NCBI GenBank assembly: GCA_029379215.1 | Contig: JAQYWO010000004.1 | Location: forward strand, 1-64,000 | DNA from: Rhizonema sp. PD37 | GTDB lineage: Bacteria > Cyanobacteriota > Cyanobacteriia > Cyanobacteriales > Nostocaceae | Length of the DNA stretch: 64,000 nucleotides | Direction: 5' to 3' | Shown here: in pieces, positions 8,045-17,581 of the stretch | How positions within the stretch are numbered: position 1 is the stretch's first letter | Layout of the letters: every line of letters begins with the position of its first letter | Translations under genes and position numbers: made by a program | The notes under the pieces: model-generated | What the model saw: the letters and a program-made list of their open reading frames with translations, nothing else | The model's database searches: none | What the model was told of the DNA's origin: nothing

Positions 8045-9070
8045 TCAATCCGGAAAGCGCTGCTGATCGACAAAGGCCTCGAACATCCAGCCGGGATATT
8101 CAGCAGGAAGGGCGCTGATTGCGTTCAAGGTCTCTATCTCGGTACCGGAGAGCTTTAGCGTCGTCGCCGCGATATTGTCGTCGAGCTGTTCGAGCCGCTT
8201 TGCGCCGACGATTACCGAGGTTACATGGCTCTGGTGGAGCAGCCAACCAAGCGCGACCTGCGCGACCGACACCCCATGCGCTGCGGCGATCGGGCGCATG
8301 GCGTCGATGCAGTCAAAGGCACGGGTCTCGTTAATTGGCGGGAAATTTGAGCTGGCGCGGCGTACGCCATCGGGGGCAGTTTGGTCGCGTCCGAACTTGC
8401 CAGAAAGCATGCCACCCGCGAGCGGGCTCCATACGAGCAAGCCGACTTTCTGATCGTTCAGCATTGAGACGATATCACGTTCGAGATCACGCCCAGCTAG
8501 AGTGTAATAGGCCTGCAAGCTCTCAAACCGCGCCCAGCCGAACTTTTCCGCGATGCCGATCGCCTTCATCACCTGCCAGGCGCGTGCATTGGAACAGCCG
8601 ACATAGCGCACTAGGCCTTGGCGTACAAGGTCGTCGAGTGCCCGCACCGTCTCCTCAACAGGCGTCACGGAATCGAACCCGTGCATCTGGTAGAGGTCGA
8701 TGTAATCGGTACTGAGGCGCTTCAGGCTTGCTTTGACAGCATCCATGATATGGCCGCGTGAAGCACCGCGATCATTAGGACCAGGACCAGTCGCACCGTA
8801 TGCTTTGGTTGCAAGTACGACATCGGTGCGCTTGACGCCGAGGTTCCTTAAGGCGGCACCTGTGATCACCTCGGATTGACCGAAGGAATATATGTCCGCC
8901 GTATCGATGAAGTTGATACCAGCTTCTAAGGCGCGGCCGACTAGCTGATCCGCCTCTGACTGCTGGAGTTCCCCGATATTACTCCAGACTTCGCCGCCCC
9001 CGAAGGTCATAGTGCCTAGGCATAGCTCGGACACGAGCAGGCCCGTACGACCAAGCTGATTGTAACGCAT
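8045..9070 (-). CDS. Aldo/keto reductase (transferred, LysR-adjacent)
   Basis: About 341 residues from ATG 9070, with AGAGGA about 10 nt upstream. Catalytic positions appear in FIDTADIYSFG, LATKAYG and YQMHGFD, and WSPLAGGMLSGKF and VGAKRLEQLDDN match the family's cofactor-binding half. It is the first gene of a probable two-gene operon with the reductase at 6906-7958 (86-nt gap), facing a LysR regulator across a 105-bp spacer. That arrangement is very common in Proteobacteria. Its high GC and proteobacterial style suggest horizontal acquisition. Confidence 0.92.
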   Translation of the reverse strand: MRYNQLGRTGLLVSELCLGTMTFGGGEVWSNIGELQQSEADQLVGRALEAGINFIDTADIYSFGQSEVITGAALRNLGVKRTDVVLATKAYGATGPGPNDRGASRGHIMDAVKASLKRLSTDYIDLYQMHGFDSVTPVEETVRALDDLVRQGLVRYVGCSNARAWQVMKAIGIAEKFGWARFESLQAYYTLAGRDLERDIVSMLNDQKVGLLVWSPLAGGMLSGKFGRDQTAPDGVRRASSNFPPINETRAFDCIDAMRPIAAAHGVSVAQVALGWLLHQSHVTSVIVGAKRLEQLDDNIAATTLKLSGTEIETLNAISALPAEYPGWMFEAFVDQQRFPD

Positions 9071-9123
9071 TTGCTTTTGTTCCTCTTTGTAAGCTACGTA
9101 CCGCCGAGTATATATCGTCTGCA

Positions 9124-9138
9124 ATCTGTTGAATAGAT
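9124..9138. promoter_or_regulatory. Candidate LysR-type operator (T-N11-A box)
   Basis: The dyad ATCT-N7-AGAT in the spacer between the divergent reductase and LysR genes fits the T-N11-A consensus of LysR-family regulators. A TATAAT box (9141-9146) follows immediately, 30 nt before the LysR start, as expected for autoregulation. This is inferred from pattern and position. Confidence 0.5.
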
Positions 9139-9175
9139 GGTATAATCAGCATAAACTTGTGAAACTCATGCAGCA

Positions 9176-10096
9176 ATGAAGCGTGACGAACTGAACGACT
9201 TGGCCGCATTCGTGGTGGTTGCCGACGAGATGAGCTTTACGCGCGCTGCGTCGAAGTTAGGTATGTCCCCATCTGCCTTGAGCCACGCAATGAAGGCGCT
9301 CGAAGACCGTCTTGGTTTGCGATTGTTGGCGCGAACGACCCGGAGCGTCTCGACGACTGAGGTCGGCGAGCGACTGTTAAAGACTTTGCGACCTGCCCTC
9401 GAGGACATTAGCGCCGAGCTGACAGCCCTAAGTGGGCTGCGTGACAAGCCTGCGGGGAGCGTACGAATTACCACGTTCAAGCAAGCAGCGACCACTGTAG
9501 TATGGCCCGTGTTGCCCGGTTTCCTCAAGCAGCATCCGGATATCCGCGTCGAGATTACAATAGACGACGGACTGACAGACATTGTCGCGAGCCGTTATGA
9601 TGCTGGTATACGGTTTGGTGAGCAGATCGCCAAAGACATGATTGCAGTGCGGGTCGGACCGGATGTCCGAGCGGCAATCATCGCGTCGCCAGCATATTTT
9701 GCTGACTACCCCGTACCAAACACACCGCAAGACCTCGCCGGACATCGCTGTATCAACTATCGGCTGAAAACAGCTGGAGGTTTGTATCCTTGGGAGTTTG
9801 AGAAAGACGGGCGATCGTTTCAGGTTAGGGTCGATGGACCTCTCATCTTCAATGACGGCGATCTAATTCTAGCTGCTGCCTTAGCGGGACAAGGAATTGC
9901 GTATCTCTACGAGGACCAAATTGCTGACCATGTTGCTGAGGGTCGGCTGATCCAGGTCTTGGCAGAATGGTGTCCAACCTTTCCCGGCTACTACCTTTAT
10001 TATCCAAGCTGCCGCCAGACGCCGCCGGCATTGACCGCGTTGATTAATGCTCTGCGTATCAAATCGATCCATGGGCAAACTGCACAGGGAATGTAG
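9176..10096 (+). CDS. LysR-family transcriptional regulator
   Basis: A 306-residue regulator. Residues ~1-65 form the winged helix-turn-helix (LNDLAAFVVVADEMSFTRAA, then SALSHAMKALEDRLG and LLARTTRSVSTTEVG). The rest is a substrate-binding-like effector domain (SVRITTFKQAATTVVWPVL, GIRFGEQ, AGQGIAYLYEDQI). It is divergent from the aldo/keto reductase at 8045-9070 and probably controls it and itself through the shared 105-bp spacer. Base composition is GC-rich like the two reductases, so the three genes look like one transferred module. The inducer is unknown. Confidence 0.93.
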   Translation: MKRDELNDLAAFVVVADEMSFTRAASKLGMSPSALSHAMKALEDRLGLRLLARTTRSVSTTEVGERLLKTLRPALEDISAELTALSGLRDKPAGSVRITTFKQAATTVVWPVLPGFLKQHPDIRVEITIDDGLTDIVASRYDAGIRFGEQIAKDMIAVRVGPDVRAAIIASPAYFADYPVPNTPQDLAGHRCINYRLKTAGGLYPWEFEKDGRSFQVRVDGPLIFNDGDLILAAALAGQGIAYLYEDQIADHVAEGRLIQVLAEWCPTFPGYYLYYPSCRQTPPALTALINALRIKSIHGQTAQGM

Positions 10097-10392
10097 CGCC
10101 GATTTAAGTCGCATAGAGTAGCGGCAACGAGTATCAAACCTGACTTAAAGTTGTCAGAGATGTAATAAAAAAAAGGTTAAAAGCCTACAGATAATCAATG
10201 ACAAATATTGTACGGTTTTACAACTTCATGATGGTTACTTGTACTCGTTGTCAACTTTTGTCTACTGAATTCTTATTTAGAGGCTATTTGATCGCCTCTT
10301 GCATACAAAGTGAATACAGCAAAACTACAAATTGTAATGCATAAGATAATTTTATAAAAATGAATTTGTTTTAGGAAAGAACTACAGGCACA

Positions 10393-11829
10393 CTACACTT
10401 CGGAAAAGGCATTGAATTGTTCTTCGTTAATTCGTCCTGCTTGGTAGAGGGTATCTACAATTTCCGACACAGTTAACACCGCATGTCCCCGATAACCATT
10501 TTCTTGTAATTTGTCTTTTACTCCTTTTCCGTGATCGATCAACACCACAATATCATTCACTTTTAAGCCTACAGATTTTAACTTTTCCGCTCCTTCCATC
10601 ACACTTTTTCCACTAATGAGAATATCATCCACCACAGCAACAGTTTCACCAGGATGGAAATTACCCTCAATCAACTTCCTAGTTCCGTGGGCTTTAACTT
10701 CTTTACGAGGAAAAATCATGGGACAATTAAGACGCAAAGCCAAACCAGTCGCAGTAGGTAAAGAACCGTAGGGAATACCTGCTATCCTATCAAACGTCAG
10801 AGTTTTCAAAACATCCTCATAAGCATTGAGAACTAAATTAAAAATTTGGGGATTGGAAATGATTTTGCGTAGATCGATATAATAAGGAAATGTCGCTCCT
10901 GACGCTTGGACAAAGTTGCCAAACATAATACAGCCAACATCATAAAGTTGCAAAATCAAATCCTGATAGGGATGCTGATTTAAAAAACAAACATCAGGTA
11001 TCCATAGAGAACAACCAGAAGGATCGTACGTAATTTCTGTTCTCAGTTGATTAACTTCTGCCTGCAAAGACTGAACTTGTGGTGACACATCTTCAGCTAA
11101 CATATCTAGAGGTACAGGAATCAGCAGATTATCACCATTGACACTCAAACCTGCGGCTAAAATTTTGCCTAAGTTGCCACCTTCTGCCCAGATGCTACGA
11201 GCCATGATAAGACGTTCGGGAGCAACTGCACGAATACGTGCCAAAATATCTGGCTGTGTCGTTCCTACTTCCAACCCTAATTGTTCTGGAGTTCCCCAAT
11301 TTCTAGATTCCTTTGCCACTTGTAGGTAAAGGGGTAATTCAGTTGTGTTTGTGGAATATTGCTGTAACTTCACAGCAGCAGGATTAGAAGTACAACATAA
11401 AACAAACGCTGCCTTGCCAGGGTAAACTAAAAACGGTGCTACGAGATCTTGTCCTGCATAGGGATTCAACGTGATGGCATCAACACCCCAGTCTACAAAC
11501 ACAGTCTGGGCGAGGATAGTACTCGTGTTTAAGTCACTGTATTTGGCATCTAAAATAATTGGAATGTGGGCGGGAACGGTTGCTAGAGCTTTAGACAAAA
11601 GCTCTAAACCCGGAGTACCTAAGGCTTCGTAAAAGCCAAGTGTAGGTTTATAGGCACAGACTTTATCAGATGTTTCCGAAATGACAAATTGCAACCAATC
11701 CCACAAGCTAGCGATGATGTCAGAAGATGCGTAACGACTGGGGATCATCTCTGGATTGGGATCGAGTCCTACAAATAGTAAGCTTTGATTTAATGCGATC
11801 GCCCCACTCAACTTATCAAAAAAATTCAT
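10393..11829 (-). CDS. pyrFE: Bifunctional OMP decarboxylase / orotate phosphoribosyltransferase
   Basis: This 478-residue fusion catalyses the last two steps of UMP synthesis. The N-terminal ~270 residues are a PyrF of the type-2 OMP decarboxylase group (FVGLDPNPEMIP; active-site DAKYSD with Lys96). The C-terminal ~190 residues are PyrE (AGIPYGSLPTATGLAL, RKEVKAHGTRK), with the PRPP-binding VAVVDDILISGKS. The order PyrF-PyrE is the reverse of the animal/plant UMP synthase and is known from cyanobacteria and some other groups. It appears monocistronic. Confidence 0.95.
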   Translation of the reverse strand: MNFFDKLSGAIALNQSLLFVGLDPNPEMIPSRYASSDIIASLWDWLQFVISETSDKVCAYKPTLGFYEALGTPGLELLSKALATVPAHIPIILDAKYSDLNTSTILAQTVFVDWGVDAITLNPYAGQDLVAPFLVYPGKAAFVLCCTSNPAAVKLQQYSTNTTELPLYLQVAKESRNWGTPEQLGLEVGTTQPDILARIRAVAPERLIMARSIWAEGGNLGKILAAGLSVNGDNLLIPVPLDMLAEDVSPQVQSLQAEVNQLRTEITYDPSGCSLWIPDVCFLNQHPYQDLILQLYDVGCIMFGNFVQASGATFPYYIDLRKIISNPQIFNLVLNAYEDVLKTLTFDRIAGIPYGSLPTATGLALRLNCPMIFPRKEVKAHGTRKLIEGNFHPGETVAVVDDILISGKSVMEGAEKLKSVGLKVNDIVVLIDHGKGVKDKLQENGYRGHAVLTVSEIVDTLYQAGRINEEQFNAFSEV

Positions 11830-11894
11830 AATTAGTAATTAGCAATTAGCCATTAGCGATTAGCAATAATTAGCTAACAGCTAATCGCTATTAC
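11829..11894. repeat. Degenerate ATTAGC tandem short repeats
   Basis: The spacer between pyrFE and the histidine kinase consists almost wholly of attagc/agctaat units in both orientations. This is a typical short repeat of filamentous cyanobacteria and could fold into a hairpin. Confidence 0.6.
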
Positions 11895-13583
11895 CTAAAA
11901 GCTAGCATGTTTTCTGATATCGGCATAGTGTTTTGCTTTTGAATTCATTTCAATGACAAACTCTGTGCCTTGACCTATCCTGGAGTTACATTTCAACTTT
12001 CCTTGATGTTTTTCAACAATAATTTTCTCGCTAATCGATAGCCCTATCCCTTTTCTTCCATCTTGTTTAGTAGTGAAAAATGGTTCAAATATATGTCTCT
12101 GAACGTGAGGGAGAATACCTTTACCATTGTCAGAAATGCGAATTACGACTTTGTGTTTCTTTGATTCTCTTTCCACACTTTTTTGAGATTTATTATTGCC
12201 TACTAAGGACAAATGTCTACTGATGATTTCTGTACGAATTAAAATCTGGGGAGGAAAAGAGTGATCTACTTTCATTCTTTCTTCTAAAGCATCAATAGCA
12301 TTAGTCAAGATATTCATAAATACCTGATTTATTTCTCCCGGATAACACTCTACTAATGGCAAATTTCCGAACTCTTTAACTACCTGAATTCCTGGTCTCT
12401 CTATCTGTTCTTTTAAGCGATTCTGTAAAATTCTGACAACACTGTTAAGTCCCTCATGCATGTCGAATTTCTTTATCTGATTATCGTCAAAACGTGAGAA
12501 ATTATGTAAGGCAAGAACAATTTCTTTAATGTGTTCAAACCCAGATTGCATTGACCATAGCAATTTCAGGAAGTCGGTTTTCATGAAATCTATATCGAGG
12601 CTTTGAAGTCCAGAGGACTTGACTAACTCAGATGTGGGATAACGATACTGATAAAGTTCAATTAACTGAATTAATTCTTCTGCGTATTGGTTTGCCGGAT
12701 GTAGAGTGCCGTGAATAAAGTTAAGGGGATTATTAATTTCGTGAACCATATCAGCCACAAGTTGACCGAGGTTAGCCATTTTCTCATTTTGTAACAACTG
12801 CTCTTGAACATATTTCAGATCTGAGAGGGCATTCTCGCTCTGATGTGATTTTTCATGAGATATAGCTTCGGCAAATTGCCTTGATGCCACTTCTGTTTGA
12901 ACGAGTTCAAATAATTGGCTTTGCTTGATGGCGATCGCAATTTGGAGACTGATTTGTTTGAGACATTCTATCTCCCAATCTTGCCAAAAAAGACAACTGC
13001 GCTCATCATGAACAATCAGCAGTCCCCATATACTATTTTTAATTTCGGATTTGGAATCGTGGATCGAATCAAAAACTTCACTTTTATCTTCTTTTAAAAC
13101 GATAGGAATAGCTAAACTGGCTTTTACCCCATCCTCTCTAAATGTGTGAGATGCATTTGAAATATTTTCCTCAATTTCTTGTGTAACTTTATAGCGGCAC
13201 CAGTTTAAATCTTTATTGGCGATGGAAACAAGTGATGTCAAACCCTCTGCCACAGAGTCAAAAGCCACTGCTCCATCACCTTGAGAGTCAAAACTGAAAA
13301 TTATAGCTCGCTCAGTTTGTAAAAACTGCCGTACATCCTCGACGATAGCTTGTAATATTGTCTCTAATCGAGAACAAGAGTGAATGCGCTTAAGAGTAGA
13401 TGACAAAAGTCTATCCCGCTTTGTTTGCTGCGGTGTAATTGGTGTAAATTTGTCATTTTTTAGATCCTTATGAGTTTCCATCATTTGCACTGGCCTCCCG
13501 GATTCATCCCACTCTGTTGTTTTTTGGATGCTTTGTGGTGTTTGAGCTTCCAACTGATGGGTTACTGGTTCTTTAGTATGCAT
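11895..13583 (-). CDS. GAF-domain sensor histidine kinase
   Basis: A 562-residue cytoplasmic kinase with no membrane helix. Residues ~60-225 form a GAF domain (LETILQAIVEDVRQFL, ERAIIFSF, ...IECLKQISLQIAIAI) of the phytochrome-related type, but the usual chromophore Cys is not evident. A coiled coil follows, then the H-box MANLGQLVADMVHEINNPLN with the phosphoacceptor His, then an HATPase domain with N-box NILTNAIDALEE, G1 SDNGKGI, F-box FEPFFTTK and G2 GIGLSI. No receiver domain and no response regulator gene lie alongside, so it is an orphan kinase. The ligand is unknown. Confidence 0.93.
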   Translation of the reverse strand: MHTKEPVTHQLEAQTPQSIQKTTEWDESGRPVQMMETHKDLKNDKFTPITPQQTKRDRLLSSTLKRIHSCSRLETILQAIVEDVRQFLQTERAIIFSFDSQGDGAVAFDSVAEGLTSLVSIANKDLNWCRYKVTQEIEENISNASHTFREDGVKASLAIPIVLKEDKSEVFDSIHDSKSEIKNSIWGLLIVHDERSCLFWQDWEIECLKQISLQIAIAIKQSQLFELVQTEVASRQFAEAISHEKSHQSENALSDLKYVQEQLLQNEKMANLGQLVADMVHEINNPLNFIHGTLHPANQYAEELIQLIELYQYRYPTSELVKSSGLQSLDIDFMKTDFLKLLWSMQSGFEHIKEIVLALHNFSRFDDNQIKKFDMHEGLNSVVRILQNRLKEQIERPGIQVVKEFGNLPLVECYPGEINQVFMNILTNAIDALEERMKVDHSFPPQILIRTEIISRHLSLVGNNKSQKSVERESKKHKVVIRISDNGKGILPHVQRHIFEPFFTTKQDGRKGIGLSISEKIIVEKHQGKLKCNSRIGQGTEFVIEMNSKAKHYADIRKHASF

Positions 13584-13612
13584 AGCTACTGGTATTGTAA
13601 GAAAGATGTCCT

Positions 13613-13711
13613 ATGCTTCTCTCTCTTGAAGCTGTCTTAGCACCCTGGGGATTCAACAAAGTAGAACGTGCTGAGTTCACAACTTTTGAACTCGTAGCAA
13701 GTCAAGGTTAA
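13613..13711 (+). CDS. Possible 32-residue peptide or gene fragment
   Basis: ATG 13613 to TAA 13709-13711 encodes a protein-like sequence (MLLSLEAVLAPWG, then FNKVERAEFTTFELVASQG). The ribosome site is weak. The composition looks coding, so it may be a small protein or the tail of a decayed gene. I do not recognise it. It overlaps nothing on either strand. Confidence 0.3.
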   Translation: MLLSLEAVLAPWGFNKVERAEFTTFELVASQG

Positions 13712-14140
13712 CGACGAGGCAAGGTTTGCAATTTTGTTTGCCTTGCAGCTTAAATATGGCGATATCACTAATTTGGATTGAACTTGGAGATACGTAAACA
13801 GAATAATGTAACTTGTCTTCTGACTGTTAAAATCATCCTCTCAAAAAAAAAGGCTACTTTTTGTCTGTCTACCATCTAAATATATTTAGAACAAAGTATA
13901 TAAAATTACTCAAAACTGCTAAAAAACTCGTAAAAGTTTGTTTTATAAAAGCTATGAGTTTATGTCTGGTCATAAACTCACGTTTTCCGGAAATTGTCAA
14001 TAGTGTTTTGTAGCTTGTTTTGTTAAAGCTATCTCTTACCTAGACAACGGAGGCTACAGTATAATCAATTCTCACAACCTAAACTTTTTTACAAAGAGAG
14101 CTTTCAAAAGAAAAATTTTAAAAAATAGAGTTGATAACAA
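13712..14140. other. AT-rich intergenic region
   Basis: An AT-rich stretch upstream of the HTH-AAA-GGDEF gene, with poly-A and poly-T tracts around 13840-13862 that could be part of a terminator (aaaaaaaaaggctacttttt). No further gene was supported. Confidence 0.45.
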
Positions 14141-16117
14141 ATGACGATAGATGAAGTCGTACTGTTACTGAAAGCAAGCCTTCTCACCACTTTGACTCCT
14201 CTACAAGAGGTAGTCTTACGCTCTTCATGGGATGGAAAAACTTACACCAGTATAGCACATGAAGCGCACTACGGAGAAGAGCGAGTTAGGAAAGTAGCTT
14301 CTCATTTATGGCAAATGCTCAGTGACTTTTGGCAAGAACCGATTAACAAATCCAACTTCCGCGCCTGTGTTGAACCTCGTCGTTCTACCAAAACGCAGCA
14401 GCAGTTAATTAAAGAATTTAACCATACAGCCACTGCTATATCCCTAGAATTTCCTAATGGTCCAGTATCCGTTAACTCTAGATTATACATTAAGCGTCCA
14501 CCAACTGAGGAACTTGCTTGCAGAGAAATCGCCACACCAGGAAGTGTGATCTGCATTAAAGCTCCTAGGAAAATGGGGAAAAGCTCCTTAATTCTACGGA
14601 TTCTTACTCACGCAACAACTTTGGGTTACAGTACTGTGAGTCTAGATTTTCAGCAAGCAGACAAAGCAATATTCGCCAATCTTGATAAGTTTTTGCGGTG
14701 GTTTTGTGCGAATCTCAGTCGTGAGTTAGGTTTAGAACCAAAACTCAATGATTATTGGGATGAGGAGATGGGCAGTAAAGTAAGCTGCTCTCTGTATTTT
14801 CAAATGTATTTACTTCCTGCTTTGTCTAGTCCTCTAGTCATAGCATTGAACGAAGTTGATTGGGTATTTGAATATCCAGAAATTGCCGGAGACTTTTTAC
14901 CACTGCTGCGCTCCTGGTACGAACAAGCTAAACGTGTGGAAATTTGGCAAAAACTTCGCTTTGTTCTTGGTTACTCAACATCCATTCTGACTCCCCTAAG
15001 ACTGACTCAATCTCCATTTAACATCGGTTTGCCAATCAAGTTACCACCATTCACTAAAGAACAAGTAGAAGATTTGGCACAACGTCACGGACTGGATTGG
15101 ACAGATGGTAACGAGCTTGAGAGGCTGATGGCAATGGTAGGAGGACATCCTTATCTGGTTAGACTAGCTTTGTATCACCTTGTGGGTAAGGGGGGATTAG
15201 AACGGGATCTGGGGCAGATCTTGGAACAAGCACTAACAGAAACAGGAATCTATAACGAGCATTTAAGACAGTCTTTATTAGCATTGATCGAGGAAAGAGA
15301 ACTGGAAGCTGCTTTTTATGAAGTGATCGCCGCTCCCAAGAGCGTGAAATTAGAGCCAGTACTGGCATATAAATTGCAAAATATGGGGTTGATTAATCTG
15401 GAGGGAGATCGCGCTTACCCTGCTTGCGAGTTATATCGTCTCTATTTTAGAGAGCAACTTAACACAAGGAGGCAGTTAGAGAATGCGAAGCAGGAACAAA
15501 TAGAGACACAAAGCCAATTGCATCTCCTCTCCAGCTTGGACAAACTGACTCAGTTAGCAAATCGTCGCTACTTTAACACTTACCTACAGATGGAGTGGCA
15601 ACGCTCTGCTCGCGATCACTCTTTCTTCTCGCTAATTCTATGTAATATTGACAATTTCAATATTTACAATAAAATGTACGGAATCACAGCAGGAGATGAT
15701 TGTTTGCGACAAATCGCTTATGCTATCCGTAACTGCGTAAGACGCTTACTCGGTAATAGCAGCTTTTCCTATGCTAGTTCCTTCAAAAGCACAACCCAAA
15801 CTACAGATTATAAATATGAACTAAGCTCGGTGTTAGCAGCTCGTTACAGTAGTGAAGAATTTGCTATTCTTACTCAAGGAGATGGTGCTACTGCTGTACA
15901 TATCGCTGAAAAAATCCGAGAGCAAATCAAAGCCTTAGCAATTCCTTTTGAATATTCTGGTAGCAGCAGTCTTATGAATAATGTTTTAACTGTTAGTTTA
16001 GGCGTTGCTAGTATGATTTCTGAAAATGAAAAAGAGCCGTCAACTTTAGTCGTGGCTGCTGAAAAAGCCCTGTTTCAAGCAAAAACAAAAGGACGCGATT
16101 GCGTCATACTCAACTAA
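14141..16117 (+). CDS. HTH - AAA-like ATPase - GGDEF-like protein
   Basis: A 658-residue, three-part protein. Residues 1-75 resemble the vWA-MoxR-associated (VMAP) N-terminal HTH (LTPLQEVVLRSSWDGKTYTS). Residues ~95-440 are an AAA-like (AAA_35) NTPase with Walker A APRKMGKSS near residue 145 and a Walker-B-like LVIALNEVDWVF. Residues ~460-658 resemble a GGDEF diguanylate cyclase (LTQLANRRYFN, LILCNIDNFNIYN) and end in DCVIL. The signature loop reads SSEEF (RYSSEEFAIL) instead of GGDEF/GGEEF, and an insertion lies ahead of it, so cyclase activity is doubtful. It is probably a signalling or conflict-response ATPase. Monocistronic. Confidence 0.85.
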   Translation: MTIDEVVLLLKASLLTTLTPLQEVVLRSSWDGKTYTSIAHEAHYGEERVRKVASHLWQMLSDFWQEPINKSNFRACVEPRRSTKTQQQLIKEFNHTATAISLEFPNGPVSVNSRLYIKRPPTEELACREIATPGSVICIKAPRKMGKSSLILRILTHATTLGYSTVSLDFQQADKAIFANLDKFLRWFCANLSRELGLEPKLNDYWDEEMGSKVSCSLYFQMYLLPALSSPLVIALNEVDWVFEYPEIAGDFLPLLRSWYEQAKRVEIWQKLRFVLGYSTSILTPLRLTQSPFNIGLPIKLPPFTKEQVEDLAQRHGLDWTDGNELERLMAMVGGHPYLVRLALYHLVGKGGLERDLGQILEQALTETGIYNEHLRQSLLALIEERELEAAFYEVIAAPKSVKLEPVLAYKLQNMGLINLEGDRAYPACELYRLYFREQLNTRRQLENAKQEQIETQSQLHLLSSLDKLTQLANRRYFNTYLQMEWQRSARDHSFFSLILCNIDNFNIYNKMYGITAGDDCLRQIAYAIRNCVRRLLGNSSFSYASSFKSTTQTTDYKYELSSVLAARYSSEEFAILTQGDGATAVHIAEKIREQIKALAIPFEYSGSSSLMNNVLTVSLGVASMISENEKEPSTLVVAAEKALFQAKTKGRDCVILN

Positions 16118-16370
16118 GCTGTATTTGCATTTATGAAGATAGTCAGACAACATTTCTAAATAATTTGTAAAATGCTGGCTAATGAAAGATTCACTAATAG
16201 CTGAGGCAAGCGAAGGGCAATAATTTTCGGTACAATGTGGAGAGGCGATCGCGCTATTTGTAAATTCAGTTAAAAACAACTGATTCATCAAATTTAGTTT
16301 GATGAATCATTAAAATAACTCAAAACTGTTGCCGCCGATTGCTCAAAAGTTCCCAGAATTTTTTGAGTTG

Positions 16371-17348
16371 ATGGAAATTGCAAAAAAGCGTTGGAAAATT
16401 TTTACGGGTATCGGTGCTGCTACACTGACATTGCTAGCAGGTGCAGGATACTGGTATGTCTTCATTGAGGGATCACCCCAGCTAGATCCACCACCAACAA
16501 ATGTTGCTGGCAGTGAAATGACGTTTATGCTTGAAACTTTTAACAGCAAGGCAATGGGTGAGGTGCGGCGATATGGTGTCATTTTACCTCCCGACTACAA
16601 TCACAATTCAAGCAAACGCTACCCTGTTATTTTTCTTTTGCATGGTGGACACGATGATGCACGTGCTTGGGTAGACAAAATTGGCATTATTCCGGTATTA
16701 GTTCAACTCTACAAAAGTGGCAAATTACCGCCATCTATTGTGATTACACCAGATGGTAATGATAAACGTGGTTCCAGTCCTTTTTGGGACCCTGATTATT
16801 ATGATGGACCTCACGGAAAACTTAGTACCTTAATTGGTGAAGAGTTAGTAACTGTCGTGAAAACACGCTATCGTACGTTGAATAAACCAGAATTTTGGGC
16901 AATGGGTGGACTCTCATCTGGTGCTTGGGGGGCTTTCAATATAGGGCTACGTCATCTCAATAACTTTAATGTTTTTTTCAGTCAGATCGGTTATTTTTCT
17001 GATGATAGCGGACCCCAAAATAGTCCCCAAGTCTTTATACAACAAATTCCCCCAAAACAACGTCAAGCCATACGTATTTATCTAGATGCAGGACTTAATG
17101 ATTTAGTTGGTGGTGAATTTCTCAATTCCAGCGAACGATTTCATCAAACATTGAATAAATTGGGTATAAAAAACGTCTTTTATACGTATCCGGGTGGTCA
17201 TGGGTTGTCTGGCCCCAACTATGGCTGGAATTACGACCACAAACATGCTGTAGATTCTCTCTCATATGTAGGTATACAGTTTCAAGAAGCAATGCAGCAG
17301 ATCAATTCGGAGAAATTCAAAATTCCCAACTCAAAAAAACCCTTATAA
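16371..17348 (+). CDS. Membrane-anchored putative esterase (alpha/beta hydrolase)
   Basis: About 325 residues from ATG 16371; an in-frame TTG at 16329 would add 14 residues. A basic N-terminus and one hydrophobic helix (IFTGIGAATLTLLAGAGYWY) suggest export or anchoring. The rest matches the esterase D/enterochelin-esterase-like alpha/beta hydrolases (PF00756 type): RRYGVILPPDYN, YPVIFLLHGGHDDARAW, nucleophile elbow GGLSSGAWG, a candidate acidic residue in YLDAGLNDL and His in YPGGHG. The substrate is unknown. It is followed by a hairpin terminator. Confidence 0.85.
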   Translation: MEIAKKRWKIFTGIGAATLTLLAGAGYWYVFIEGSPQLDPPPTNVAGSEMTFMLETFNSKAMGEVRRYGVILPPDYNHNSSKRYPVIFLLHGGHDDARAWVDKIGIIPVLVQLYKSGKLPPSIVITPDGNDKRGSSPFWDPDYYDGPHGKLSTLIGEELVTVVKTRYRTLNKPEFWAMGGLSSGAWGAFNIGLRHLNNFNVFFSQIGYFSDDSGPQNSPQVFIQQIPPKQRQAIRIYLDAGLNDLVGGEFLNSSERFHQTLNKLGIKNVFYTYPGGHGLSGPNYGWNYDHKHAVDSLSYVGIQFQEAMQQINSEKFKIPNSKKPL

Positions 17349-17363
17349 ATGAGACTTTAGAGT

Positions 17364-17405
17364 GAGGTAAGGTACGTTCTTCTACAGAATAATGCACCTT
17401 ACCTC
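17364..17405 (+). terminator. Hairpin downstream of the esterase gene
   Basis: Perfect 10-bp arms, GAGGTAAGGT (17364-17373) and ACCTTACCTC (17396-17405), with a 22-nt loop. The T-tail is weak (gatcttta). The position just after a stop codon supports termination. Confidence 0.55.
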
Positions 17406-17581
17406 GATCTTTATATAGACTTAATGAAGGACATAACCCGAAGTAAGTATTCTTAAGAAAATAGTGATAGCTGTTTTTAGCTCATGTGTAAAAAGAGAAG
17501 CATACTGTAAGTAGTGTAGGAAAATCCACCATACCATTTCATGCTTGTTCCCGATCCAACTCACTCCCTCTGCTTGCCTAT

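Noticed and set aside
7003..8715. Several long plus-strand ORFs opposite the two GC-rich reductases
   Set aside because: They are antisense frames kept open by high GC; the minus-strand reductases are unmistakable.
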